This document shows positions 17,250 to 24,872 of a stretch of 46,841 bases of DNA, piece after piece; the first letter of the stretch is position 1; each line of letters opens with the position of its first letter. Source of the stretch: QYOJ01 sp043810345 (GTDB lineage Bacteria; Bacteroidota; Bacteroidia; Bacteroidales; FEN-979); the NCBI GenBank assembly GCA_043810345.1, contig JBDROF010000098.1, positions 1 to 46,841 of the forward strand, in the 5' to 3' direction. Below the pieces are notes generated by a model. It ran no database searches. It was not told the origin of the DNA and saw only the letters and a program-made list of their open reading frames with translations. Both the position numbers and the translations under genes were made by a program.

Positions 17250-17612
17250 TCATTTAATAAAATTGTTCAACGATTTCATTAGTCCGGCCAGTTGAGCACG
17301 GATTTTTACCATAAATCCCTGTATAAATTTACTCCTTTCCTCGTCCAGGAATCCCAGGTTTGTACTTATAATCAACAACGTTTCAAGTTCTGACAGACTA
17401 CCCTGAGAAATACCAAGAAATCTTATATATTCTTTCGTGTGGTTCCTGGCAGCACCCTCACTGATGTTGGTCGGGATTGAGATTGCGGCTCTTCGTATTT
17501 GACTTGTAAGTCCGTATAATTCGGCTTTTGGGAAACTTTGCGTAATCTTGTAAATAGCTGTTACGAGCTTCACACTGTCTTTCCAAACATTTAGGTTCTT
17601 GTGTGTTTTCAT
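17250..17612 (-). CDS. Four-helix bundle protein (23S rRNA intervening-sequence / S23 family)
   Basis: 120 residues, all-helical. The family signature is visible: NLNVWKDSVKLV near the N-terminus, FPKAELYGLTSQIRRAAISIPTNISEGAAR in the middle and FLGISQGSLSELETLL in the third helix. These proteins are encoded within 23S rRNA intervening sequences and as free-standing copies in Bacteroidota, and resemble the Avd accessory protein of diversity-generating retroelements; no reverse transcriptase or variable repeat is present here. Function unknown, possibly nucleic-acid binding. The gene is bracketed by inverted octamer arrays and lies between hldD and the decarboxylase on the same strand. Confidence 0.9.
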   Translation of the reverse strand: MKTHKNLNVWKDSVKLVTAIYKITQSFPKAELYGLTSQIRRAAISIPTNISEGAARNHTKEYIRFLGISQGSLSELETLLIISTNLGFLDEERSKFIQGFMVKIRAQLAGLMKSLNNFIK

Positions 17613-17674
17613 GGCGTTTTTTTACCATATATCCAGTTTACAGGCAAAAGGTTAAACCCTTAAAGTAATTTTTT

Positions 17675-17721
17675 CCCTGTGCCCCTGTGCCCCTGTGCCC
17701 CTGTGCCTTTACGCCCTACTC
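17675..17721. repeat. Octamer array (CCCCTGTG), right flank of the four-helix-bundle gene, running into the decarboxylase stop
   Basis: CCCTGTG then CCCCTGTG three times, then CCTTTACG and CCCTACTC, all in 8-bp phase. The decarboxylase stop codon (minus TAG at 17718-17716) lies inside the last unit. Confidence 0.85.
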
Positions 17722-19122
17722 CCAGAAACAGATAAGGTCATCCAGGGATTCCCGCTCCTTGATAATGAACAGCTTCCCATCCCGCAAACCGAGAATCCTC
17801 GGCGTTTGCCGGCTGTTGTAACGCGACCACATCGAAAAGGTGTAGCCTCCGGTATCGTGGATCACAAGGTAATCCCCCTCTTCAACGATGGGCAAGGAGA
17901 CCCCTTTGGCTACGATGTCACCGGCAAAACAGAGAGGGCCGGCAATATAATAGGGATGGATATCCAACCCCTTTTTCAGTTGCCCCTGTGGATCCAGTAT
18001 AGTGTATTCATGCTTCCAGTCAGTTGGATTCAGACACTCCCGCACAAACAGATCAGCTCCCACATGGATCATGGCGGTATTACTACCGGGATCCCGTTTT
18101 ACATACTCCACCCGGCTCACCGTCCAGCCGCTGTTCACATACACCCACCGGCCAAACTCCGTTATTAGCCTCCAGTTAATGGAAGACTGTGGACTGTGGA
18201 CTGTGGTCTGACGCTGTGGTGCCGTGGTGCCGTGGTGAGGTGGTGAGTTATGCTCTGTGCTCTGTGCCCTGAGCCCTGTGCCCCTGTGCCCCTGTGCCCC
18301 AGTGCCCCCAAATAACCCCGGCGCCCGCTTCGTCAACGCTGCCACATAATCCTCCATCCCCGGCGGTGCCTGCTGAAAGGAGTAAGAGACAGGAAGTCCT
18401 CCCCCGATATCGAAAATGTCAATTGGCTGTTCGCTTCTGGCTTTTCGCTTTTCGTTTATGTCCTGGGTAAAATCATAGAGTATGCCCACCCCCTCAACCA
18501 GCAATTCCATCGCACATCCCTGGGAGCCTACATGGAGGTGAATCCCGGTAAGCCAGGAATAGTTGCTGAATGCATCTTCAAGCTCCTTCCTCCTGGACTT
18601 GATGGGGACGCCGAATTTGGAATACTCCCCCGCCACACTCGATTCAAGGATACTTCCCACCCCAACCTGGGGGTTGATCCGGATCCCAATGTTCGAGGCA
18701 GATTGAATATCTTTGAGTAAAATATCTACTCGGTTTAACTCCATCAGGTTATCACAGTTTACATGTACACCCTGCTCCAGGGCAAACCGTAGATCAGCAA
18801 CTGTTTTCACCGGCGAATCAAATACAATCTGATGGGGCAGATATCCTGCTTTCAGGGCAAGAGTCAGCTCCCCGGTTGTGGCAGCTTCCACACCGGTCCC
18901 CAGCTTCCTGGTGAATTCCAGGATCCGGAGCAATGGATTGGATTTGATGGCCAGTCCGTGAAGGGTGGTCGCAGGGAAACAGGATTTGAGATACGCGATA
19001 CGCGATGCGAGATAATCGAGGTCATGGAAGAGGATGGCGGTGTCTTCCTCCCGGATAAGGCCCACTTGCAGGGCTTGCTGGAAGAGCTCAGAAACGCGGT
19101 AACGGGAAATAGTTGCTTGCAT
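17716..19122 (-). CDS. PLP-dependent decarboxylase of the LysA/ornithine decarboxylase family (fold type III), with a repeat-derived insertion
   Basis: An alanine-racemase-fold barrel is followed by a C-terminal beta domain. PLP-binding Lys60 is in LAIKSNP, His197 in GIHLHVGSQ, and the phosphate-binding glycine loop is DIGGG (238-242). The C-terminal partner motif is GPLCFAGD (Cys398), followed by HDTGGYTFSMWSRYNSR. Meso-diaminopimelate decarboxylases have CESGD here; CFAGD is closer to polyamine-type enzymes, so the substrate is uncertain (diaminopimelate, ornithine/lysine or carboxynorspermidine). Residues about 272-314 are low-complexity sequence translated from a 7/8-bp repeat array, inserted between conserved segments; a second heptamer tract encodes about NEKRKARSEQ (18431-18458). 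Last gene of mqnB-mqnD-decarboxylase, 14 bp after mqnD. Confidence 0.85.
   Translation of the reverse strand: MQATISRYRVSELFQQALQVGLIREEDTAILFHDLDYLASRIAYLKSCFPATTLHGLAIKSNPLLRILEFTRKLGTGVEAATTGELTLALKAGYLPHQIVFDSPVKTVADLRFALEQGVHVNCDNLMELNRVDILLKDIQSASNIGIRINPQVGVGSILESSVAGEYSKFGVPIKSRRKELEDAFSNYSWLTGIHLHVGSQGCAMELLVEGVGILYDFTQDINEKRKARSEQPIDIFDIGGGLPVSYSFQQAPPGMEDYVAALTKRAPGLFGGTGAQGHRGTGLRAQSTEHNSPPHHGTTAPQRQTTVHSPQSSINWRLITEFGRWVYVNSGWTVSRVEYVKRDPGSNTAMIHVGADLFVRECLNPTDWKHEYTILDPQGQLKKGLDIHPYYIAGPLCFAGDIVAKGVSLPIVEEGDYLVIHDTGGYTFSMWSRYNSRQTPRILGLRDGKLFIIKERESLDDLICFWE
18179..18312. repeat. Composite 7/8-bp array inside the decarboxylase gene
   Basis: Eighteen phased units: ATGGAAG, three of ACTGTGG, TCTGACG; then 8-mers CTGTGGTG, CCGTGGTG twice, AGGTGGTG; then 7-mers AGTTATG, CTCTGTG twice, CCCTGAG, CCCTGTG; then 8-mers CCCCTGTG twice, CCCCAGTG, CCCCCAAA. 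The word changes and the unit length switches between 7 and 8 without a break. Shorter heptamer tracts occur in the same gene at 18431-18458 (TCGCTTC type) and 18991-19018 (ATACGCG type). Confidence 0.9.
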
Positions 19123-19136
19123 TTTTTAACAATTGA

Positions 19137-19982
19137 TTAGTTGTTTACACTGTCGATCAACGTCTGTATAGCTCTTTTCCCTTCAATACCCGAATCAAGG
19201 GTAAACCGGTTCACATAGAGTGCGATGTGTTTTTTCATCACCTCCTCATCCATCTCCTGTGCATGTTCACGCACGAAATCCATCACCGCCTCCGGATGAT
19301 CCATGGCATATTGTACGCTTCGCCGCATGATCCGGTTCAGTTTCGAAACGACCTCTGTCCCAAGTCCCTTTCGGGCCACGATCCCTCCAAGCGGGATCGG
19401 ACTGGCCGTTTTCGATTCCCAGTATTCCCCCAGATCCATGATCCTGATCAAACCCTTCTGCTCGTATGTGAACCTGTTCTCATGAATGATCACCCCTGCA
19501 TCCACCTCGCCGGAAAGGACGGCCTCCTCAATCTTGGAGAAAAGCATAAACACCTTCCGGGTAACCTGGGGGTAGGCCAAACTGAACAACAGATGAGCGG
19601 TGGTATGTTCCCCAGGGAGAGCTACCCGCATATTACCCCACCCCTGACCCCTCCCCAACAAGGGAGAGGAATCTAAAGCCTCCGGCATCATCGTCACAGC
19701 GAGCGGAGCGAAGCTGCGGCCTCTGGCCACCAACAGCGGCCCGTTCCCAAACCCCAGTGCACTCCCGCTCTCCAATAGTTCATACCTGTCTCTCAGGGAT
19801 AACCATGCATAAAAACTGACCTTGATTAGATCGGTTTTCTCTTCCATCGCCCACCGGTTCAACTCTTCCACATCGGTCAGTTGGTGGTCAAAATCGAGTT
19901 CCTCACGATCAATCCAGCCATGCACCAGGGCAGCGAAGATAAAGGTGTCGTTCGGACAGGGAGAAAAGGCGAGAGAGATCAT
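19137..19982 (-). CDS. mqnD: 1,4-dihydroxy-6-naphthoate synthase
   Basis: Converts cyclic de-hypoxanthine futalosine to 1,4-dihydroxy-6-naphthoate in the futalosine menaquinone pathway. Family motifs: SPCPNDTFIFAAL at the N-terminus, DLIKVSFYAW, LGFGNGPLLVAR, VALPGEHTTAHLLFSL, EVDAGVIIHENRFTY and GLIRIMDLGEYWE. Length 281. The stretch of about 25 residues between VARGR and NMRVALPGEH (19629-19715) is not conserved in the family. It is encoded by two dispersed repeats: a GCGAGCGGAGCGAAGC-type palindrome and a C-rich/G-rich hairpin (translated SPLLGRGQGWG). The gene lies between mqnB (61 bp upstream, gap filled by a heptamer array) and the decarboxylase. Confidence 0.93.
   Translation of the reverse strand: MISLAFSPCPNDTFIFAALVHGWIDREELDFDHQLTDVEELNRWAMEEKTDLIKVSFYAWLSLRDRYELLESGSALGFGNGPLLVARGRSFAPLAVTMMPEALDSSPLLGRGQGWGNMRVALPGEHTTAHLLFSLAYPQVTRKVFMLFSKIEEAVLSGEVDAGVIIHENRFTYEQKGLIRIMDLGEYWESKTASPIPLGGIVARKGLGTEVVSKLNRIMRRSVQYAMDHPEAVMDFVREHAQEMDEEVMKKHIALYVNRFTLDSGIEGKRAIQTLIDSVNN
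19629..19715. repeat. Dispersed-repeat insertion inside mqnD
   Basis: 19636-19670 is a degenerate copy of the C-rich/G-rich hairpin element (CCTCCCC, loop AACA, GGGAGAGG) also found at 27.9 and 32.8 kb. 19694-19715 holds an AGCGAGCGGAGCGAAGC palindromic word known as a dispersed bacterial repeat. Both are in frame with mqnD. Confidence 0.65.
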
Positions 19983-20057
19983 CTCAAATTACGAATTACG
20001 AATTAATAATTAATCATTTAAACCAGCAACCAGGATCCAGCATCTAGGATCTGGAAA
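19981..20057. repeat. Drifting heptamer array between mqnD and mqnB
   Basis: Eleven phased 7-mers fill the whole gap: ATTACGA twice, ATTAATA, ATTAATC, ATTTAAA, then a new word family CCAGCAA, CCAGGAT, CCAGCAT, CTAGGAT, CTGGAAA. The mqnB stop (minus TAG, plus CTA at 20044-20046) is the start of the CTAGGAT unit. Confidence 0.85.
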
Positions 20058-20742
20058 ATTCCTCCATCTCCTCTATCAACCGCACCAGTACATCATGGAG
20101 GTTCTTGACTGCCAGCCGGATCTCCCACTTGGTTTTATCCCGTTCCCCTACATAATTCGACACCGCACGAATCTGCACGCTGGGTAGCTTCTCCACCAGG
20201 CAGCCAAACAGGAAAGCGGCTCCCTCCATGCTCTCCACATCTGCTGGAAAGAGCTTGGTTAACTGGTGAATCCGTCCGGGATCCGCATACAGGGTGCTGA
20301 CGGAGTTTCCTGTAACCACCGGCAGCCGGTCGATGGTTTTCCATCCGGGAATGACCGTGTTCACCAGTTTCCCATCAACGAAAGGATATTCATCAGGAGG
20401 CATTAATCCAAGTTCGAATACACTCCGGAATAGGCCATCCTTTTCGGCTCCCGGCTCGGGCAAGCACTCTGTGGTCACGTGGACAATGCTCCCTAAAGGG
20501 ATATCGCGGCAATAGGCCCCACATATCCCGACATTTACAGCAAGATCGTAGGATCGCTGAGCAAGGACTTTCCCCAGGTAGAATGCGGTGTGAAGCATGC
20601 CGATACCGGGAGTCAGCAGGTATACCTGCATCCGCTCCTTCCTGAGGTGATACAGATGGTCCGTGATGATCTCAACCGGGTCGTTTCTGTCCACCAGTTT
20701 TTGAACTTCAAAGTGCGTTGCCGAGACAAGCAGGATCTTCAT
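20044..20742 (-). CDS. mqnB: Futalosine hydrolase
   Basis: Nucleoside-phosphorylase-like N-glycosidase that removes hypoxanthine from futalosine in menaquinone synthesis. Visible features: MKILLVSATHFEVQ, TPGIGMLHTAFYLGK, AVNVGICGAY, the acidic VESMEGAAF motif (purine/ribose site with catalytic Glu) and RAVSNYVGERDKTKW (catalytic Asp region). Length 232 is normal. The last residues (FSRS) are encoded within the heptamer array that supplies the stop codon. First gene of mqnB-mqnD-decarboxylase; divergent from the MFS operon, with a weak -7 match at 20768-20775. Confidence 0.93.
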   Translation of the reverse strand: MKILLVSATHFEVQKLVDRNDPVEIITDHLYHLRKERMQVYLLTPGIGMLHTAFYLGKVLAQRSYDLAVNVGICGAYCRDIPLGSIVHVTTECLPEPGAEKDGLFRSVFELGLMPPDEYPFVDGKLVNTVIPGWKTIDRLPVVTGNSVSTLYADPGRIHQLTKLFPADVESMEGAAFLFGCLVEKLPSVQIRAVSNYVGERDKTKWEIRLAVKNLHDVLVRLIEEMEEFSRS

Positions 20743-20828
20743 GGAAGGTTGCAGTTGATCACTGTTGTAAAAGTAATTAAAACAGATGGATTATTTTCTG
20801 GGCTCCTGCAATCGATTCATAATATTAG

Positions 20829-20836
20829 TAGATTTG
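20829..20836 (+). promoter_or_regulatory. Candidate -7 element TAGATTTG for the MFS-protease-mqnE operon
   Basis: Exact TAnnTTTG match on the plus strand, 34 bp before the MFS ATG in the mqnB/MFS divergent gap. No clear -33 TTG is seen. Confidence 0.4.
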
Positions 20837-20870
20837 TTGGGTTGAAAACCTAAACTTAAATAATTTCTAT

Positions 20871-22289
20871 ATGACACAGCAGGTAAAACAACTCTTGAGC
20901 GACTCCAAAACTGTTCGCTGGACTGCCCTGGCGCTGGTTTCCCTGACCATGCTTGCAGCTTACTATTTTGTTGATATGATTGCCCCGTTACAATCATTAA
21001 TGGAGATGGATTACAAATGGACACCAAGCAATTATGGATTTTTCTCCGGATCTGAATACATGCTTAACGTGCTTGGATTCCTGATCATCTCCGGAATCAT
21101 TCTGGATAAAATGGGGATCCGTTTCACTGGATTAACAGCCACTATTGTGATGCTTTCCGGGGGACTTATCAAATTTTATGCACTCACTCCCTATTTTCAG
21201 AATGGGGGATTCGGGTATGAGTGGTTCAGTTCATTTCTGACCGATATGCCGGCAACGGCTAAAGTAGCGTCAATCGGGTATGCCATCTTCGGGATTGGGG
21301 TGGAGATGGCAGGAATAACCACCTCTAAAACGATCGTAAAATGGTTTAAGGGGAGAGAACTTGCACTGGCCATGGGGATGCAGCTGGCAACAGCCAGACT
21401 CGGCGCTTCGGTTGCTTTCTTCTTTTCTGCCGCCATGGCCGGAGCCAGGAGGGTGGATGGTGTACTGGAGGGAAATGTACTGAATCCAATCTATTTCGGA
21501 CTTTCGCTACTGGCGATCGGATTTATAACCTTCCTCATCTATACCTTCTTTGACCGGAAGCTGGATAAGCAAACGGGAGCGACTAAATCAGAAAGTGATC
21601 CAACGGATGAGTTTCATCTGAAAGATCTGGCAAAGATCATTACCAATAAAGGATTTCTATTGATCTCATTTCTCTGTGTTCTTTTCTACTCTGGAGTTTT
21701 CCCGTTTCTAAAATACGCGGTCAACATGATGGAGAATAAGCTGGGTGTGGAACCACATATTGGTGGCATGATTTCCGGTTTGTTGCCTGTGGGCACGATC
21801 ATTTTAACTCCCATCGTCGGCAACTACCTTGATGTAAAGGGGAAAGGTGCGACCCTCATGATTTTTGGCTCCGCGTTGCTGATGCTTGCTCACCTTACCT
21901 TCGCTTTAGTTCCTTTGAACATGGGTATAGCAATTGCCGCTATTGTGGTTTTAGGTATTGCATTCTCTTTGATTCCGGCAGCTATGTGGCCCTCTGTACC
22001 AAAAATCGTGGAAGAGAGGTACCTGGGTTCTGCCTATGCGCTTGTTTTCTGGATTCAGAATATCGGTTTATTGTTTTTCCCGTGGTTGATCGGTGTCATT
22101 ATTCAAGCTATGAATCCGGAAGTTGCTGCCCGGAAATTGGATGGAGACCCAACGGCGCTTTACAATTATACGGTCCCTATGCTGGTGTTTGCGGCCCTTG
22201 GAGCTTGTGCTATCTTTCTGGCATTTTTATTACGCCGGGAAGATAGACTCAAAGGCTACGGACTCGAAGCCCCTAACAAGAAGAAATAG
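20871..22289 (+). CDS. Major facilitator superfamily transporter
   Basis: Inner-membrane protein of 472 residues with about twelve hydrophobic segments in two halves separated by a charged central loop (about 225-252, DRKLDKQTGATKSESDPTDE). The MFS loop motif is seen as ILDKMGIRFTG in the first half, and a second-half equivalent is NYLDVKGKGA. WFKGRELALAMGMQLATARLG matches the anion:cation symporter/oxalate-type branch in style. Substrate unknown. It begins a tight run: the C10-like gene starts 8 bp after its stop, followed by a second protease and mqnE, all with gaps under 20 bp. Confidence 0.88.
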   Translation: MTQQVKQLLSDSKTVRWTALALVSLTMLAAYYFVDMIAPLQSLMEMDYKWTPSNYGFFSGSEYMLNVLGFLIISGIILDKMGIRFTGLTATIVMLSGGLIKFYALTPYFQNGGFGYEWFSSFLTDMPATAKVASIGYAIFGIGVEMAGITTSKTIVKWFKGRELALAMGMQLATARLGASVAFFFSAAMAGARRVDGVLEGNVLNPIYFGLSLLAIGFITFLIYTFFDRKLDKQTGATKSESDPTDEFHLKDLAKIITNKGFLLISFLCVLFYSGVFPFLKYAVNMMENKLGVEPHIGGMISGLLPVGTIILTPIVGNYLDVKGKGATLMIFGSALLMLAHLTFALVPLNMGIAIAAIVVLGIAFSLIPAAMWPSVPKIVEERYLGSAYALVFWIQNIGLLFFPWLIGVIIQAMNPEVAARKLDGDPTALYNYTVPMLVFAALGACAIFLAFLLRREDRLKGYGLEAPNKKK

Positions 22290-22297
22290 ACATTAAA

Positions 22298-24859
22298 ATG
22301 AAATCCCTACTCTTTCTAGGCCTGAGTTTGCTATTAGCAGGACAGATGGCCTTTGCAGAAAAGATTCCGGAACAACTAGCCAGAGAGGTCGCCCTGAACG
22401 CATACCTCGAACGCTTACCAGTCCACCTGAAGGGGGACAAAGCCATCCAGTTGACGGAACCTTCAGAGGTATCGGTGGATGGGAGGATTCTTTATTATAT
22501 TTTCAACGTGAGGAATGACCGCGGGTTCGTGATCGTTTCGGCAGATGACCGGGTGACACCCCTACTGGCCTACTCGTATACAGGTACATACATCCCGGGA
22601 AAAACTCCTGCCCCTGCCTTTTCCTGGTTCATGAACCACCTGAAAGAGCAAATTCTCTATGTGCTGGATCAACATTTACCGGCAACAAAGGAAACCACAG
22701 AGGCCTGGAGAGGTTTGTCTGATCCTGCATCCCCTTTCATGAACAGGATATCGGGTGTGGATCCGATGGTGCAAACCTCCTGGGATCAGGGATGCTATTA
22801 CAATGAAGATTGTCCCGACGATTCCAGTGCCTCCATTTTCTGCTACCATGCCCCTGCCGGATGCGGAGCCACCGCCATGGCACAGATTCTCAAATTCTGG
22901 AGAGCTCCGTTACACGGGGTTGGCGCACATTCCTATTTCGATCCTACTTATGGTAACCTGTCTGCGAATTTCGGGGCCGCTACCTATCAGTACAGTGCAA
23001 TGCCAGCCGAACTGACAACCCATAACCAGGAAGTTGCTCAGCTGATGTACCATTGCGGGGTAGCACAGGAGATGGACTACGGCCCCACCATCTCTAGCTC
23101 TTATTCCAGCGCCGTCGATGCAGCGCTCAGCACTTTTTTCGATTACAATGCTGCGATCAACTGGAAATGGAAAGGGAGCTATACCTCTGACCAATGGAAC
23201 TCTCTGCTGACAGGTGAGCTGGATGCCGGACGTCCGCTGATCTACTACGGTAACCATAACGGCCAGGATGGTCGTTTCTTTATCTGCGATGGCTACCAGG
23301 GGAATGATTTTTTTCACTTCAACTGGGGATGGGGTGGTTACCTCGATGGCTATTTTTATTCAAATGATCTGACACCGGGTAGTAACAACTTCAACAGCAA
23401 TCAGGGAGCGGTTTTTGATATCATCCCGAATCAGATACCCCCTCCACCGGTCGATGTTACGATGGATTTTGAAAATATCACAGATTTCTCGCTTACCTTC
23501 GATCCCTGGTCTGTGGCTGATGAGGATGGCAGTCTGACCTACCAGATAACAAACCATACCTTCCCACATTCAGGAGAGAAGATGGCGTTCATTTGTTTCA
23601 ATCCAACGCAGGTAAGCCCTCCGATGAACGCAGATCCTGAGATACAACCACACACAGGAAATCGTTTCGGCGCCTGTTTTTCAGCAACCACTCCTCCGAA
23701 TGACGACTGGTTTATATCTCCCCGGGTTCAGCTTCAGACAGGCGGTGTATTCTCGTTCTGGGTGAAATCATACACGGCTGATTATGGTCTGGAACGGTAT
23801 AAAGTGGGAGTCTCTACCACTGGTACCAACCCGGGCGACTTTACCTTCATCTCTGGTAGCGTTTACCTGGAAGCTCCCACTCAGTGGACCAAACAAACCT
23901 TTGATCTCTCCGCATACGATAACCAGGCGGCCTATGTCGCCATTCAGAGCGTATCCAACGATGCCTTCATCTTCATGATCGATGACCTGGAGGTATACCC
24001 GGGCAGTCAGGGTGGTTTGCCAACTTACATGACCCTCGATTTTGAGAACCTTCAGGATTTTACCACCGAATTCTCTCCCTGGACCGTTGAAGATATCAAT
24101 GGCGGGAATACCTATGGTATTGAGAACATCTCATATCCCCATAGTGGTCAGCCTTTTGCATATATCTGCTTCAACCCGCAGCAAACCACCCCCCCAATGA
24201 CCAATATGAGCGCACATTCGGGCTCCCGTCTGGGTGCATGCTTCTCTTCCATCCCCCCGAATAATCCAAATAATAAATGGCTGATCTCCCCAAAGATTCA
24301 GTTGGGTGGCAATCCGGCAATGTCGCTGTGGGTCCAATCCTATTCCGAACAATACGGACTTGAAAAATTTAACATCGGAGTCTCCACCACCGGAAATGAT
24401 CCTGTGGATTTTATCCTTGTCAATACGGGAGGTCCCGAATCGGCCCCGGATTCATGGACCAGGAAGACGTTCAACCTGGATGCCTTTGCCAACCAGGCTG
24501 CTTACCTTGGGATCCAGTGTGTATCAGACGATGTGTTCATTTTTATGATCGACGATATCGAAATATCCGGCAATGTAGGGATTGATGATAATGGTAATGG
24601 TAATGGTAATGGTTTGTCTGTTACTGTATTTCCTAATCCTGCCAGGGATAAGGTATTTGTGAACCTTTTAGGGGCTCACCCCGGGAAGATGCAGCTCCGG
24701 ATGGTCAATACGCTTGGTCAAACGCTGCTTAAGGGATCCATTTGGGGAACCGGGACCGGGTCAGTCATCTCGACTGAAGGACTTCCTTCGGGAATCTATT
24801 ATTTGATCATTCAACATGAAACAGAAACAATTGTCAGAAAAATCACCATTGTTGAATAA
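22298..24859 (+). CDS. C10 (streptopain-like) peptidase homologue with replaced catalytic His, T9SS cargo
   Basis: 853 residues. Signal peptide 1-20 (MAFA|E), propeptide-like region with GFVIVSADDRVTPLLAYS (76-93), then the C10 peptidase domain: Cys189 in PAGCGATAMAQILKFW and FFHFNWGWGGYLDGYF (338-353). The catalytic His normally in GGHAFVCDGY is Arg326 here (DGRFFICDGY), codon CGT at 23273-23275. Two choice-of-anchor J/MAM-like domains follow (about 388-570 and 578-757), each starting DFEN and ending FIFMIDD. A Gly-Asn linker from a GGTAAT hexamer repeat precedes a T9SS type A sorting domain (VTVFPNPARDK to the end). Expected at the cell surface or secreted; cysteine protease activity is doubtful. 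Confidence 0.92.
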   Translation: MKSLLFLGLSLLLAGQMAFAEKIPEQLAREVALNAYLERLPVHLKGDKAIQLTEPSEVSVDGRILYYIFNVRNDRGFVIVSADDRVTPLLAYSYTGTYIPGKTPAPAFSWFMNHLKEQILYVLDQHLPATKETTEAWRGLSDPASPFMNRISGVDPMVQTSWDQGCYYNEDCPDDSSASIFCYHAPAGCGATAMAQILKFWRAPLHGVGAHSYFDPTYGNLSANFGAATYQYSAMPAELTTHNQEVAQLMYHCGVAQEMDYGPTISSSYSSAVDAALSTFFDYNAAINWKWKGSYTSDQWNSLLTGELDAGRPLIYYGNHNGQDGRFFICDGYQGNDFFHFNWGWGGYLDGYFYSNDLTPGSNNFNSNQGAVFDIIPNQIPPPPVDVTMDFENITDFSLTFDPWSVADEDGSLTYQITNHTFPHSGEKMAFICFNPTQVSPPMNADPEIQPHTGNRFGACFSATTPPNDDWFISPRVQLQTGGVFSFWVKSYTADYGLERYKVGVSTTGTNPGDFTFISGSVYLEAPTQWTKQTFDLSAYDNQAAYVAIQSVSNDAFIFMIDDLEVYPGSQGGLPTYMTLDFENLQDFTTEFSPWTVEDINGGNTYGIENISYPHSGQPFAYICFNPQQTTPPMTNMSAHSGSRLGACFSSIPPNNPNNKWLISPKIQLGGNPAMSLWVQSYSEQYGLEKFNIGVSTTGNDPVDFILVNTGGPESAPDSWTRKTFNLDAFANQAAYLGIQCVSDDVFIFMIDDIEISGNVGIDDNGNGNGNGLSVTVFPNPARDKVFVNLLGAHPGKMQLRMVNTLGQTLLKGSIWGTGTGSVISTEGLPSGIYYLIIQHETETIVRKITIVE

Positions 24860-24872
24860 GGGACAGATTAAC

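Noticed and set aside
17250..17612. Diversity-generating retroelement accessory gene (Avd)
   Set aside because: The fold is related, but no reverse transcriptase, template repeat or variable repeat is visible nearby.
24586..24612. GGTAAT hexamer repeat in the C10-like gene as another 7/8-bp array
   Set aside because: Period is 6, words do not drift, and it simply encodes a Gly-Asn linker.
22298..24859. Pseudogene call for the C10-like gene
   Set aside because: The frame is intact over 853 codons with a sorting domain; only one catalytic residue is changed, so it is kept as a CDS.
24816..24872. Earlier start of the serine protease overlapping the C10 gene
   Set aside because: The internal ATG at 24873 directly begins a signal peptide and avoids the overlap.
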